Positions 35,161 to 44,775 of a DNA stretch of 64,000 nucleotides are shown piece after piece. Origin of the DNA: Pseudomonas fluorescens (GTDB lineage Bacteria > Pseudomonadota > Gammaproteobacteria > Pseudomonadales > Pseudomonadaceae). Made by a program: the position numbers and the translations under genes. Positions within the stretch are counted from its first letter, which is position 1. Every line of letters begins with the position of its first letter. Where the stretch lies: contig NZ_CABVHK010000001.1 of assembly GCF_902497785.1 (NCBI RefSeq), forward strand, positions 519,830 to 583,829. The letters are read 5' to 3'. The notes below the pieces were generated by a model that made no database searches, was not told the DNA's origin, and worked only from the letters and a program-made list of their open reading frames with translations.

Positions 35161-36696
35161 TTAATGTTTGCTTAATGCACTAACAAACTCTGAGCCGGGC
35201 ATCGGTCGCCCGAACAGATAGCCTTGCAAAAAGTTGACGCCATGGGCGGTGAGATAATCGCTTTGTTCCACCGTCTCGACACCTTCGGCAACGATCCCCA
35301 GATCGAGCTTGGCCGACAGTTCGATGATGCTGTCCAGAATGTGCCGGGAGAGGGCGTCCGCGCCGATCATCGCAACAAAGCTCTGGTCGATTTTCAGAAA
35401 GTCGACGTTGAACTGGCGCAAGTATCCCAGGCTTGAATGACCGGTGCCGAAGTCGTCGATAGCGATCATCACGCCCAGCGCATGAAGCTGCTCGAACAGC
35501 TGCAACGTGATGGCAGTCGGCTCGATGAGTTCACGCTCGGTCAATTCCAGCACCAGCTTGACACTGCCCGGCGCGAAGGCGCTGAGAAACTCCCTGCAAT
35601 CCTCGACCAGTTCCAGGTCTTTGCAGTGGCTGGCGGTGATGTTGATGCCGATGTGAAACGGCTCCTCGAACAAGGGTGAAACAGGCGCCAGGCATTGCAC
35701 GGTTTGCCGCATCAACGAGCGCGTCATCGGTACGATCAAACCCGAGTGCTCGGCAAACGGAATAAACAGGTCCGGACGCACCAGGCCTTCTTTCGGGTGA
35801 TTCCAGCGCATCAACACTTCGGTGCCGGCCCACTGTTTACTGGTGCCATGCACCACCGGTTGAAAATAGGGAACGAACTCCGCCGCTTCCAGCGCGCGTT
35901 GTATTTCGCGACTGGGGGATGAAGAGCGCTTCTGCAAAACATGGCCAATCAAGCCGGACACTGCGCCAAAAAAAATCAACAAACTGAACAACGGCGGGTA
36001 TTCGCTGCTCATGTATCGCCAGGTTTCACCCTCGGGGAAACCGGCCGCGACGCTAAAGGCATAACGCGCGGACGCCAATTTGTTTTCGGCGACAGGCAGG
36101 GCGGGCAGGGCGTCTTCGTGGACCTTGCCATCGGCCGACAACCAGCTGGGGCCTACCTGAAGCAGCAGTGTGGTTTTGCGACCGATCAGGCGCAGCACGT
36201 TGGCCAAATGATATCCGTCCAGCGTGGACAGCGCGCCTTGTTGTCCCTCGCTGATCCGATAGACCAGCAGCGCTGTATTGGGTGTGACCGGATTGCCGTT
36301 CATGAGCCACAACGTGCCTTGGGTGTAGTCGCCGGGATCAATCGTCTCTTGAGCGTCGCCAAACAGCGAACTGCAATAGATAGTGTTGTCCCACACCAGA
36401 TTGGTCGAGCGCACGAAAGGGCGGCGGGTGACCTGTTCGCGCAAGGCCAGGTTGACGTCGTTGCAGGTCTGACCAGCTAGCGGCAGGAGCACGCGTGCGG
36501 CCTGGGCGGTGTTGTCGAGCATCAGCTCGAATTGACGAACGGCCTCTTCGGCGGTCAGCCGGGTGCTTTGCTCAAGCGTGCGTTGAGCCTGCACATAAAG
36601 AATGGCGAACCCCAGCAAAATCGGCAGCAAACCGCTCAACGCGGTCACGACAATACGGGTGCCACGTTGGCGGCGGGTTTTGGCAGTCAGTGGCAT
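35161..36696 (-). CDS. CSS-motif EAL-domain c-di-GMP phosphodiesterase
   Basis: 511 residues. A transmembrane helix (about 15-37; IVVTALSGLLPILLGFAILY) leads to a periplasmic CSS domain with TIYCSSLFG and an upstream Cys (GQTCND), typical of redox-sensitive CSS-EAL proteins. A second helix (about 235-255; LFSLLIFFGAVSGLIGHVL) leads to the cytoplasmic EAL domain with EVLMRWNHP (EVL in place of EAL), IDDFGTGHSSLGYL and GIVAEGVET. It hydrolyses c-di-GMP and would favour motility. The ATG at 36696 has AGG upstream; the frame could extend to 36783 without a ribosome binding site. Confidence 0.88.
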   Translation of the reverse strand: MPLTAKTRRQRGTRIVVTALSGLLPILLGFAILYVQAQRTLEQSTRLTAEEAVRQFELMLDNTAQAARVLLPLAGQTCNDVNLALREQVTRRPFVRSTNLVWDNTIYCSSLFGDAQETIDPGDYTQGTLWLMNGNPVTPNTALLVYRISEGQQGALSTLDGYHLANVLRLIGRKTTLLLQVGPSWLSADGKVHEDALPALPVAENKLASARYAFSVAAGFPEGETWRYMSSEYPPLFSLLIFFGAVSGLIGHVLQKRSSSPSREIQRALEAAEFVPYFQPVVHGTSKQWAGTEVLMRWNHPKEGLVRPDLFIPFAEHSGLIVPMTRSLMRQTVQCLAPVSPLFEEPFHIGINITASHCKDLELVEDCREFLSAFAPGSVKLVLELTERELIEPTAITLQLFEQLHALGVMIAIDDFGTGHSSLGYLRQFNVDFLKIDQSFVAMIGADALSRHILDSIIELSAKLDLGIVAEGVETVEQSDYLTAHGVNFLQGYLFGRPMPGSEFVSALSKH

Positions 36697-37098
36697 TCGC
36701 GAAACCTGTGACGATGAAATAGGGCTCTCAAATGCTGGCAGGGCTTCGGCTCGCCTCCCAAAAAGAGTTTGGTCAGACGCCATAATAGATGGCCCGGCGG
36801 GCTCGTGTCGCTCAAACCCCTTGCGCGAGCAGGGAAAAAGGGGATTTGATACAGAAGGCGGACAAACCCATTTACGCTGTGTAGAATCCGGTTACGCATA
36901 TAAGAATAATCGTCTTCTGGCAGCAGAAGCCTCGCCCGCACCAGCCTTGGGTCGACAATGAAGAGTTTCGGGTTTCAATTGATCTACGGTGACTTCCTCG
37001 CCCGCAGCGTGCGGGGCATCTCCTGCGCGCCACCCGCCGGTCTCAGCATTGCTAGCAACTAACTCTGGTTAATTGATAAATATGATGAGGCGCCAACC
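36697..37098. other. Intergenic region between the EAL gene and hpd
   Basis: About 400 bases between divergent genes. I see no convincing gene. It must hold both promoters; GATAAATATGATGAGGCGCC just before hpd contains its ribosome binding site (GAGG). No clear operator was recognised. Confidence 0.4.
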
Positions 37099-38175
37099 AT
37101 GGCAGATTTATACGAAAACCCAATGGGCCTGATGGGCTTCGAGTTCATCGAATTCGCATCGCCAACGCCGAACACGCTGGAGCCGATCTTCGAGATCATG
37201 GGCTTCACCAAAGTCGCGACCCACCGCTCCAAAGACGTGCACCTGTATCGCCAGGGCCAGATCAACCTGATCCTCAACAACGAACCCAACAGCGTCGCTT
37301 CCTACTTCGCGGCCGAGCACGGCCCGTCGGTGTGCGGCATGGCGTTCCGCGTCAAGAATGCCCAGCAGGCATTTGCCCGGGCCCTGGAACTTGGCGCCCA
37401 GCCCATCCACATCGAAACCGGCCCGATGGAACTGAATCTGCCAGCGATCAAAGGCATCGGCGGTGCGCCGCTGTACCTGATCGACCGTTTTGGCGAAGGC
37501 AGCTCGATCTACGACATCGACTTCGTGTTCATCGAAGGCGTTGATCGCAACCCGGAAGGTGCCGGCCTGAAGATCATCGATCACCTGACCCACAACGTGT
37601 ATCGCGGTCGCATGGCGTACTGGGCGAATTTCTACGAGAAGCTGTTCAACTTCCGTGAAATCCGCTACTTCGACATCAAGGGCGAATACACCGGCCTGAC
37701 GTCGAAGGCGATGACTGCGCCGGACGGCATGATCCGCATCCCGTTGAACGAAGAGTCGTCCAAAGGTGCCGGCCAGATCGAAGAGTTCCTGATGCAGTTC
37801 AACGGCGAGGGTATCCAGCACGTTGCGTTCCTCAGCGATAACCTGATCGACACCTGGGATCGCCTGAAGAAAATCGGCATGCGCTTCATGACCGCGCCAC
37901 CGGAAACCTACTATGAAATGCTCGAAGGCCGTCTGCCGAACCATGGCGAGCCAGTTGATCAGTTGCAATCGCGGGGTATTTTGCTGGACGGTTCGTCCGA
38001 GTCGGGCGACAAGCGTTTGCTGTTGCAGATCTTCTCGGAAACCCTGATGGGCCCGGTGTTCTTCGAGTTCATCCAGCGTAAAGGCGATGACGGCTTCGGT
38101 GAAGGCAACTTCAAGGCGCTGTTCGAATCGATCGAGCGAGATCAGGTTCGTCGCGGCGTGTTGTCGACTGATTAA
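37099..38175 (+). CDS. hpd: 4-hydroxyphenylpyruvate dioxygenase
   Basis: 358 residues, the usual length for Pseudomonas. Two vicinal-oxygen-chelate domains; iron ligands are the His in [12 protein letters not shown] (about residue 161), the His in [10 protein letters not shown] (about 239) and the Glu in [18 protein letters not shown] (about 321). It converts 4-hydroxyphenylpyruvate to homogentisate in tyrosine breakdown. No other hmg or fah genes are adjacent. Confidence 0.96.
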   Translation: MADLYENPMGLMGFEFIEFASPTPNTLEPIFEIMGFTKVATHRSKDVHLYRQGQINLILNNEPNSVASYFAAEHGPSVCGMAFRVKNAQQAFARALELGAQPIHIETGPMELNLPAIKGIGGAPLYLIDRFGEGSSIYDIDFVFIEGVDRNPEGAGLKIIDHLTHNVYRGRMAYWANFYEKLFNFREIRYFDIKGEYTGLTSKAMTAPDGMIRIPLNEESSKGAGQIEEFLMQFNGEGIQHVAFLSDNLIDTWDRLKKIGMRFMTAPPETYYEMLEGRLPNHGEPVDQLQSRGILLDGSSESGDKRLLLQIFSETLMGPVFFEFIQRKGDDGFGEGNFKALFESIERDQVRRGVLSTD

Positions 38176-38185
38176 ATCGTTTAGG

Positions 38186-38234
38186 TCAAAAGATCGCAGC
38201 CTTCGGCAGCTCCTACAAAGGCTGCGATCTTTTG
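38186..38234. repeat. REP hairpin (AGCTGCCGAAGGCTGCGATC type)
   Basis: AAAAGATCGCAGCCTTCGGC on the left and GGCTGCGATCTTTT on the right form a short hairpin between the convergent hpd and rarD genes. It is a shortened version of the pair at 33061 and may act as a bidirectional terminator. Confidence 0.85.
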
Positions 38235-38237
38235 CTT

Positions 38238-39119
38238 TTATGGCCGACGTTGCCGTACCAGATGCTTGAACCCTTCGAACACCAACACCAGCACCGCCAT
38301 CCAGATCGGGATGTACGTCAGCCATTCCCCGGCCTTGATGCTTTCCCCGAGCAGCAACGCAACGCCCAGCAACAGCACCGGCTCGACGTAGCTCAACAGC
38401 CCGAACAGGCTGAACGGCAGCAGCCTGCTGGCGATGATGTAGATCACCAGCGCCGATGCACTGATCACACCGAGCATCGGGATCAACAGCGACAACCACG
38501 GATACTGGTTGAACACCGCAAAACCTTGCGCGCCCGACTGTACGAACCAGAACGCCACAGGCAGGGTCAGCGCCATGTCCAGCCACAGGCCGCCCAGATT
38601 GTCGGTGGCCAGACGCTTGCGCAGGATGAAATACGTCGGGTAGCCCACGCAAACCAGCACGGTCGCCCAGGAAAAGCCACCCACCTGGTAGACCTCGTTG
38701 ACCACGCCGAGGCAGGCGAATACCACGGCGATTTTTTGCAGGTAAGAGAGGCGTTCGCCATAGGCGATCCGCCCGGTCAGCACCATGGTCAACGGCAACA
38801 GGAAATAGCCGAGCGAGACATCGAGGCTATAGCCGTTGAGCGGCGCCCACATGAACAGCCAGAGCTGCACGCCCAGCAGGGCCGAAGAGGCGATCAGGCC
38901 GGCGATCAGCTTCGGCTTGGCCATGACGCAACGAACAATCTCGGATACGCGTTTCCATTCACCGGACACCACCATGAACACGGTCATGCACGGCACCGTC
39001 AGCAACATGCGCCAGCCGAAAATCTCCACGCCGCTCAACGGGGTGAGCAGGGAGGTGTAGTAATACATGATGGCAAACAGCACCGAGGCTGAAACCGAGA
39101 GAGCGATACCTTTAGACAA
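38238..39119 (-). CDS. rarD: RarD-like EamA/DMT-superfamily permease, TTG start
   Basis: 293 residues with about ten transmembrane helices in two EamA halves. SVSASVLFAIMYYYTSLLTP at the start, PLNGYSLDVSLGYFLLPL and LLSYVEPVLLLGVALLLGE are typical of RarD. The start is placed at TTG (39117-39119): GAGGA lies just upstream and the protein then begins SKGIALSVSASV, aligned with the family. No ATG exists at that point. The substrate is unknown; RarD was linked historically to chloramphenicol sensitivity. Confidence 0.85.
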   Translation of the reverse strand: MSKGIALSVSASVLFAIMYYYTSLLTPLSGVEIFGWRMLLTVPCMTVFMVVSGEWKRVSEIVRCVMAKPKLIAGLIASSALLGVQLWLFMWAPLNGYSLDVSLGYFLLPLTMVLTGRIAYGERLSYLQKIAVVFACLGVVNEVYQVGGFSWATVLVCVGYPTYFILRKRLATDNLGGLWLDMALTLPVAFWFVQSGAQGFAVFNQYPWLSLLIPMLGVISASALVIYIIASRLLPFSLFGLLSYVEPVLLLGVALLLGESIKAGEWLTYIPIWMAVLVLVFEGFKHLVRQRRP

Positions 39120-39215
39120 ACTGTCCTCGCGAAGTTGAACGTGAAACGGGGGGCGGAGGATACGTGGTTTTGTGTGAAATATCGTGCAGATGGTCAATAT
39201 CGGCAACACCCACAA

Positions 39216-39311
39216 TCCCTGTGGGAGCGGGCTTGCCCGCGATGCAGACGCCGCAATGCATCAGATAAACCGCGTCGACGCCATCGCGGGCAAGCCACGC
39301 TCCCACAGGGA
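39216..39311. repeat. REP pair (GTGGGAGCGGGCTTGCCCGCGA type)
   Basis: TCCCTGTGGGAGCGGGCTTG from 39216 and GCAAGCCACGCTCCCACAGG ending near 39309, in inverted orientation with one change in the right arm. It lies between rarD and the aldo/keto reductase gene. Confidence 0.9.
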
Positions 39312-39322
39312 ATTGCGTGTCC

Positions 39323-40327
39323 TCAAAGTTTTCGGCCGGAAACGAAATGGCTCACATCATTGAACCCCGGTGTCGACGCATGCCCCGGTGTCACCAGCGA
39401 ATCAATAAACGCCTCATCCTCAGCCGTGATCTTCACCGCCTGCGCCTTAGTGTAGGCGTCCCACTGTTCTTCGGTGCGCGGGCCGACGATGGCGGAGGTA
39501 ACGGCGCTGTTGTTCAACACCCAGGCAATCGCGAACTCGACGATACCGACCCCACGCCCTTGCGTGTACTGCTGAATCTGCTGGGCAATGCGCAGGGATT
39601 CCACGCGCCATTCGGTTTCCAGGATGCGCTTGTCTGCGCGGCCGGCGCGGCTGCTGGCATCGGGTGTCACGTCCGGCGCGTATTTGCCGCTGAGTACGCC
39701 ACGCGCCAAAGGACTGTAAGGCACCACGCCCAGGCCATAATGCTGCGCGGCAGTGATCTGCTCGGATTCGGCCTGACGGTTGACGATGTTGTACAGCGGC
39801 TGGCTGATGACGGGGCGATCAACACCCAGGTTATCCGCCACGCGAATAACCTCGGCGATGCGCCAGCCACGATAGTTGGACAGCCCCCAATGGCGGATTT
39901 TGCCTTGGCGAATCAGGTCGCCGATGGCGGACACCGTCACCTCCAGCGGCGTGTTGTGGTCTTCGCGGTGCAGGTAATAGATATCGACATAGTCGGTGCC
40001 CAGACGCGTCAGGCTGGCGTCGATGGCATTGAAAATGTGCTTGCGGCTCAGGCCACTGCGGTTCGGCACGCCATCCGCCGGACCGAAACCGACTTTGGTG
40101 GCGAGCACCCATTCATGGCGATTACCGGCAAGCGCTTCGCCGACGATTTCTTCCGAACGACCGTGGGTGTAGACGTCTGCGGTGTCGATGAAATTGATGC
40201 CCTGGTCCCAGGCCTTGTCGATGATCCGCAGGGAATCTTCGGTGCTGGTCTGTTCGCCGAACATCATGGTGCCCAGGGTCAGGGTCGATACCTGCAAACC
40301 CGAATGACCCAGCGTGCGGTAGCTCAT
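39323..40327 (-). CDS. Aldo/keto reductase
   Basis: 334 residues. The catalytic tetrad is visible: Asp and Tyr in NFIDTADVYTHGRSEEIVGE, Lys in LATKVGFG and His in DIYYLHRED. The NADPH-binding end includes AIVGPRTEEQWDAYTKA. Closest in pattern to the YajO/Tas-like AKR group that reduces assorted aldehydes. AAGGA precedes the ATG at 40327. Substrate unknown. Confidence 0.9.
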   Translation of the reverse strand: MSYRTLGHSGLQVSTLTLGTMMFGEQTSTEDSLRIIDKAWDQGINFIDTADVYTHGRSEEIVGEALAGNRHEWVLATKVGFGPADGVPNRSGLSRKHIFNAIDASLTRLGTDYVDIYYLHREDHNTPLEVTVSAIGDLIRQGKIRHWGLSNYRGWRIAEVIRVADNLGVDRPVISQPLYNIVNRQAESEQITAAQHYGLGVVPYSPLARGVLSGKYAPDVTPDASSRAGRADKRILETEWRVESLRIAQQIQQYTQGRGVGIVEFAIAWVLNNSAVTSAIVGPRTEEQWDAYTKAQAVKITAEDEAFIDSLVTPGHASTPGFNDVSHFVSGRKL

Positions 40328-40418
40328 GCCGAAATCCTTTTACCAGTGGGAAAGCATCAAACAAATACCAGAACAACCGTGCGGGGCAAACTGAAATATC
40401 GAACACAGCAGATCAAAA

Positions 40419-40508
40419 TGTGGGAGCGAGCCTGCTCGCGAAAGCGGTCTGTCAGTCAATATTCCGATCAACTGAAAGAAAGCATTCGCGAGCAGGCTCG
40501 CTCCCACA
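40419..40508. repeat. REP pair (GTGGGAGCGAGCCTGCTCGCGA type)
   Basis: TGTGGGAGCGAGCCTGCTCG at 40419-40438 and CGAGCAGGCTCGCTCCCACA at 40489-40508 are perfect inverted copies between the AKR promoter region and the 3' end of the MFS gene. Confidence 0.95.
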
Positions 40509-40518
40509 GGGATTGGCC

Positions 40519-41829
40519 TCAGGCGCGAAGGGTTCGTGTCATACGCAACGCCAGCAAACTCCCGCAGACAATCACGCCTGCCAACAGATACAACGCGGCA
40601 TCTGTCGAACCGGTGCTGTCCTTGACCCAGCCCACCAGATACGGGCTGAGGAAGCCGGCCATCTGGCCCATGGAATTGATCAACGCCAGACCGCCCGCCG
40701 CAGCGCCGGCACTCAGCAGTGCGGTCGGCACCGGCCAGAACATTGGCAGGCCGGTGAGGGCGCCCATCGTGGCGATGGTCAGGCCGAGAATGGCGATGGC
40801 CGGGTGAGCGGCGAAGTTCACGGCGATCAACAGGCCGACAGCGCCCATCAGCATCGGCACCACCAGGTGCCAGCGGCGTTCTTTGCGCAAGTCCGCCGAG
40901 CGGCCGACCATCAACATGAAGACCGCCGCCAGCAGGTAAGGAATCGCACTCAGCCAGCCGATCACCAGGTTATCGCTGAAGCCGAGGTTCTTGATGATCG
41001 ATGGCAACCAGAAGTTGATCGCGTAAACGCCGCTCTGGATGCAGAAATAGATCAAGCCAAACGCCCAGATCGCCGGGTTCTTGAACACCGCCAGCAGCGA
41101 ATCGGTGGTGGTTTTCGGTTGGTTGGCGAGGTCTTCGGCGTGGTCGGCCTCAAGCACCGAGCGCTCGAATGGGGTGAGCCATTTGGCGTTGGCGTAACTG
41201 TCGCTGAGCAGGAAATAGGCGAGGGCGCCGAGGATCACCGTTGGAATGCCTTGCAGCAAAAACATCCACTGCCAGCCCGCCAAACCGCCTTGGCCTGCGG
41301 CAAAGTGGTTGAGGATCCAGCCGGAAAAGGGGCTGCCCAACAAACCGGACACCGGGATCGCCGACATGAACAGCGCCATGATGCGGCCACGGCGGAAGGT
41401 CGGAAACCACTGCGAGAGATACAACACGACGCCCGGGAAGAACCCGGCTTCGGCGGCGCCGGTGAACAGACGCAGGGTGTAGAACTCGGTCGGCGTGGTG
41501 ACGAACAGCAGGCAGGTCGACAGCGTGCCCCAGACGATCATCATCAACGCGATCCAGCGGCGCGGGCCGAACCGGGTCAGCGCCAGGTTGCTCGGTACGC
41601 CGCACAGCACGTAGCCAATAAAGAAGATCCCGGCCCCGAGGCCGTACACGGTTTCGCTGAATTTCAGCGCGTCGAGCATCTGCAACTTGGCAAATCCAAC
41701 GTTGACCCGGTCGAGGTAGTTGAACAGGTAGCAGATGAAAATGAAGGGGATCAAGCGCAGGGTAATGCGCTTGTAGACGGCGTTTTTTTCGTCAACGATG
41801 GCCTGGGTTGCGGCGGCGCTCTGTGACAT
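40519..41829 (-). CDS. MFS transporter, anion:cation symporter (ACS)-like
   Basis: 436 residues, 12 predicted transmembrane helices. The motif YLFNYLDRVNVGFAKLQM near the N-terminus and FTGAAEAGFFPGVVLYLSQWF in the first half are typical of the ACS family that imports sugar acids such as tartrate or glucarate. It is divergent from a CdaR-type sugar-diacid regulator, with glycerate kinase beyond, so glycerate or a diacid is the likely substrate. That assignment is contextual. Confidence 0.85.
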   Translation of the reverse strand: MSQSAAATQAIVDEKNAVYKRITLRLIPFIFICYLFNYLDRVNVGFAKLQMLDALKFSETVYGLGAGIFFIGYVLCGVPSNLALTRFGPRRWIALMMIVWGTLSTCLLFVTTPTEFYTLRLFTGAAEAGFFPGVVLYLSQWFPTFRRGRIMALFMSAIPVSGLLGSPFSGWILNHFAAGQGGLAGWQWMFLLQGIPTVILGALAYFLLSDSYANAKWLTPFERSVLEADHAEDLANQPKTTTDSLLAVFKNPAIWAFGLIYFCIQSGVYAINFWLPSIIKNLGFSDNLVIGWLSAIPYLLAAVFMLMVGRSADLRKERRWHLVVPMLMGAVGLLIAVNFAAHPAIAILGLTIATMGALTGLPMFWPVPTALLSAGAAAGGLALINSMGQMAGFLSPYLVGWVKDSTGSTDAALYLLAGVIVCGSLLALRMTRTLRA

Positions 41830-41920
41830 GGCGGGCTCTCTCTTTATTATGATTTTTTGCGATGCAACGGGTAACGTTGACCACCCGATGAGTCTCGACC
41901 ACCCTCAGGGTGGCTGTCTT

Positions 41921-41934
41921 TGTGCCTGAGCACA
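41921..41934. promoter_or_regulatory. GTGC/GCAC dyad between the MFS gene and cdaR
   Basis: TGTGC-CTGA-GCACA, a perfect dyad in the divergent promoter region 41830-41990. A related dyad, CAGTGC with GCACTG, precedes the glycerate kinase gene at 43276-43294. Possible CdaR-type operators; not verified. CCACC-TCA-GGTGG-like symmetry lies just upstream. Confidence 0.35.
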
Positions 41935-41990
41935 GGGTTTGTCATCAAGGCCTGTGCGGCTGAACAATCTTCCTTTCAAGGATCACCCTT

Positions 41991-43112
41991 ATGTTCGAAC
42001 TTGATCATGACCTGGCGCAGGACATCGTCGACCGGGCGATGGCGATCCTGCCGTACAACGTCAACGTCATGGACAGCCAGGGGCTGATTCTCGGCAGCGG
42101 TGAGCCGGAGCGGGTCAACACCCGCCACGAAGGCGCGCAACTGGTGCTGGCCAACGGGCGCGTGGTGGAAATCGATGCGCAAACGGCGATCCACCTCAAG
42201 GGCGTGCAGCCCGGGATCAACCTGCCGCTGTTGCTCGATCAGCGGTTGATCGGCGTGCTGGGCATCACCGGCGAACCCGAGCAACTACGCACCTATGCCG
42301 AACTGGTACGGATGACGGCGGAGATGCTGGTGGGCCAGCGCAATCAGCAGGCGGAGCAACAGTGGCGGCGCCAGCGTTGCGATGATTTGCTGGCGTTGCT
42401 GTTGAGCGAGGCCGGGGATTCGCCGCGACTGATCGATGAAGCACAGCAGCTGGGGCTCAAACCGCAGATGACGCGTGTGCCGTATCTGTTCGAATTGGGC
42501 ATGGAGCACGGTCCGGGGCAAACCGTCGAGGCCCTCAATGCCTGGCTGACCTCACGTTACCCGGACAGTTGGTGCGTGAGTTCGGCCAAGTCGTCGTTGC
42601 TCTGGTGCCGACCGGCGAGCCAGGCGATCGAGAATGAGCGCTTGCTGGAAAAGCTCGACGGCCTCGGCTTGAACATCTTGCGCATCGCCGTGGGCGGGCA
42701 CGCCGACGGACTGGCGGGCCTGCGCCGTTGCTACCGGCGCGTCGGCGATTTGCTGGCGTACGGGCGTGATGTCCTGCCTCATTCGCGTCTGCTGACGCTG
42801 ACCCGTTATCGCTTGCCGGTGATGCTCTGGCGGCATCGCAACGACGACGCGCTGGACGAGCTGCTCAAACCGCTGCGCAAAGTCATCGCCAAGGACAGCA
42901 ATGGTCAGCTGTTGGCGACCTTGCGCAGCTGGTGTGATCACGACGGCCAGAGCCAGGCGTGTGCCGATGCCCTTGGCATCCACCGCAACAGCTTGCGCTA
43001 CCGGATGGAGCGGATTGCCGAGCTGAGCGGCGTCGACCCGTTGCGCCTCGACGGCATGCTCGCCCTCTACCTCGGCGTGCAACTGCTGCCCCAGACCGAC
43101 ACCAACCCCTGA
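41991..43112 (+). CDS. cdaR: CdaR-type sugar diacid regulator
   Basis: 373 residues. The N-terminal diacid-recognition domain (about 1-130; FELDHDLAQDIVDRAMAILP, LPLLLDQRLIGVLGITGEPE) and the C-terminal PucR-type helix-turn-helix (CADALGIHRNSLRYRMERIA, about 325-345) match CdaR. CdaR activates uptake and catabolism of glucarate, galactarate and glycerate. AAGGA lies upstream of the ATG. The flanking MFS carrier and glycerate kinase fit this regulon. Confidence 0.9.
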   Translation: MFELDHDLAQDIVDRAMAILPYNVNVMDSQGLILGSGEPERVNTRHEGAQLVLANGRVVEIDAQTAIHLKGVQPGINLPLLLDQRLIGVLGITGEPEQLRTYAELVRMTAEMLVGQRNQQAEQQWRRQRCDDLLALLLSEAGDSPRLIDEAQQLGLKPQMTRVPYLFELGMEHGPGQTVEALNAWLTSRYPDSWCVSSAKSSLLWCRPASQAIENERLLEKLDGLGLNILRIAVGGHADGLAGLRRCYRRVGDLLAYGRDVLPHSRLLTLTRYRLPVMLWRHRNDDALDELLKPLRKVIAKDSNGQLLATLRSWCDHDGQSQACADALGIHRNSLRYRMERIAELSGVDPLRLDGMLALYLGVQLLPQTDTNP

Positions 43113-43126
43113 CCACCCACAATCCC

Positions 43127-43228
43127 CTGTAGGAGCGAGCTTGCTCGCGATGGTGTTCAACGATAACGCGGGCTGCCTGGCACCCAGCGGCGTTCTCAGG
43201 TTCATCGCGAGCAAGCTCGCTCCTACAG
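43127..43228. repeat. REP pair (TAGGAGCGAGCTTGCTCGCG type)
   Basis: CTGTAGGAGCGAGCTTGCTC from 43127 and GAGCAAGCTCGCTCCTACAG ending at 43228, perfect inverted copies. It lies between cdaR and glycerate kinase. Confidence 0.95.
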
Positions 43229-43275
43229 TGCGGCGGGGTGAAGCACCAGGGTTTGTGGAAATGAACAATAATCCT

Positions 43276-43294
43276 CAGTGCGTCTTGTGCACTG
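43276..43294. promoter_or_regulatory. Dyad upstream of glycerate kinase
   Basis: CAGTGC (43276-43281) and GCACTG (43289-43294), with TTGTGC inside. It resembles the dyad at 41921 in its GTGC/GCAC arms. Candidate site for the adjacent CdaR-type regulator. Confidence 0.3.
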
Positions 43295-43354
43295 GACCGG
43301 CGTTATTGTTCACCCCTGCTGGCAGCATGAGGGCATTGGAACTGGAGAATTCGC

Positions 43355-44497
43355 ATGAAGATCGTCATCGCCCCCGATTCGTTCAAGGACAGCCTCAGCG
43401 CCCAGGGCGTGGCCGATGCCATTGCGCTCGGCCTGGCCGAAGTGTGGCCCGATGCACAGCTAATCAAATGCCCGATGGCCGACGGCGGGGAAGGGACGGT
43501 CGAGTCGATTCTGGCCGCCTGCGAAGGCCAGTTGCGTCGAAGCAACGTTCGCGGGCCGCTGGGCACAACCGTTGATGCGGCGTGGGGCTGGTTGCCCCAC
43601 AGCCACACCGCGATCATCGAAATGGCCGAGGCCAGTGGTTTGCAATTGGTGCCGGTCGAGCAGCGCGATGCCTGCATCAGCAGCACCTTCGGCACTGGCG
43701 AATTGATCCGCGCTGCACTGGACGCCGGGGCACAGCGGGTAATTCTGGCGATTGGCGGCAGCGCCACCAACGACGGCGGCGCCGGGGCGATGCAGGCCTT
43801 GGGCGTCAAGCTTTTCGATGCGCAAGGCCAGCCACTCACACCGGGTGGTCTCGCGCTGGCTCAACTGTTTCGCATCGACCTGAGTGATATCGATCCGCGA
43901 CTGGCCGGCGTGCGATTCGATATCGCCGCCGACGTCAACAATCCGCTGTGCGGCCCCCAAGGCGCTTCAGCGATTTTCGGCCCACAAAAAGGTGCCTCAC
44001 CCGAACAGGTCCAGTTACTGGATCACGCCCTCGGGCACTTCGCCGATCACTGCACACACGCTTTGAAAAGAGATGTACGCGACGAACCGGGCAGCGGCGC
44101 AGCAGGCGGGTTGGGCTTTGCCGCCAAGGCGTTTCTGGCGGCGCAATTCAAGGCCGGGGTTGAAGTGGTCGCAGAACTGGTTGGATTGGCCGACGCGATC
44201 AAAAACGCCGACCTGGTGATCACCGGCGAAGGCCGTTTCGATGCCCAGACGTTGCGCGGCAAAACTCCGTTCGGGGTGGCGCGCATCGCCCGGCAACACG
44301 GCGTGCCGGTCATCGTCATCGCCGGCACGCTCGGCGACGGTTATCAGGCCCTGTACGAGCACGGCATCGATGCCGCGTTCGCCTTGGCGAGCGGGCCGAT
44401 GTCCCTGGAGCAAGCCTGCGCCGAAGCGCCACGGTTGCTGCGCGAGCGGGCAAGCGACATAGCGCGGGTGTGGAAAATGGCCGCAAGCCAGCCCTGA
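43355..44497 (+). CDS. Glycerate kinase (GarK/GlxK family)
   Basis: 380 residues. MKIVIAPDSFKDSLSAQGVA is the family N-terminus. GGSATNDGGAGAMQALGVKL (about residues 131-150) is the substrate and nucleotide site, and DLVITGEGRFDAQTLRGKTP is the conserved C-terminal part. It phosphorylates D-glycerate, the end product of glyoxylate or sugar-diacid degradation. GGAGAATTCGC precedes the ATG. Context with CdaR and an ACS carrier supports this role. Confidence 0.93.
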   Translation: MKIVIAPDSFKDSLSAQGVADAIALGLAEVWPDAQLIKCPMADGGEGTVESILAACEGQLRRSNVRGPLGTTVDAAWGWLPHSHTAIIEMAEASGLQLVPVEQRDACISSTFGTGELIRAALDAGAQRVILAIGGSATNDGGAGAMQALGVKLFDAQGQPLTPGGLALAQLFRIDLSDIDPRLAGVRFDIAADVNNPLCGPQGASAIFGPQKGASPEQVQLLDHALGHFADHCTHALKRDVRDEPGSGAAGGLGFAAKAFLAAQFKAGVEVVAELVGLADAIKNADLVITGEGRFDAQTLRGKTPFGVARIARQHGVPVIVIAGTLGDGYQALYEHGIDAAFALASGPMSLEQACAEAPRLLRERASDIARVWKMAASQP

Positions 44498-44507
44498 ACC
44501 CACCTCA

Positions 44508-44550
44508 TTGTGGCGAGGGAGCTTGCTCCCGCTGGGCTGCGAAGCGGCCC
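44508..44550. repeat. Single REP unit (GGCGAGGGAGCTTGCTCCCG type)
   Basis: TTGTGGCGAGGGAGCTTGCT from 44508, then CCCGCTGGGCTGCGAAGCGG, the same unit as the left half at 13316 but unpaired. It follows the glycerate kinase stop by ten bases. The rest of 44551-44775 shows no gene. Confidence 0.85.
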
Positions 44551-44775
44551 CAAAAATTTTTCTCGACGTCAATTGGCTCACGGCTGAAACACGCCAGGCC
44601 CTCTGAAAAATAATTCGCAAAACCGCGCAGATTTCTCAACCCCAGCCGATACAGAGATCAGGCGCCCACACATCTATTACAACAGTGGCGCCAAGCTGAA
44701 CGGTGGCGCCTCAACGCCTGCCCGACAGTGCTCATGGCAAGGATGCTCGCCGCCGCAATCACCCGAGTACCGTCC

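Noticed and set aside
37108..38652. 514-codon minus-strand frame
   Set aside because: Antisense to hpd and extending in the wrong frame through rarD; no homology seen.
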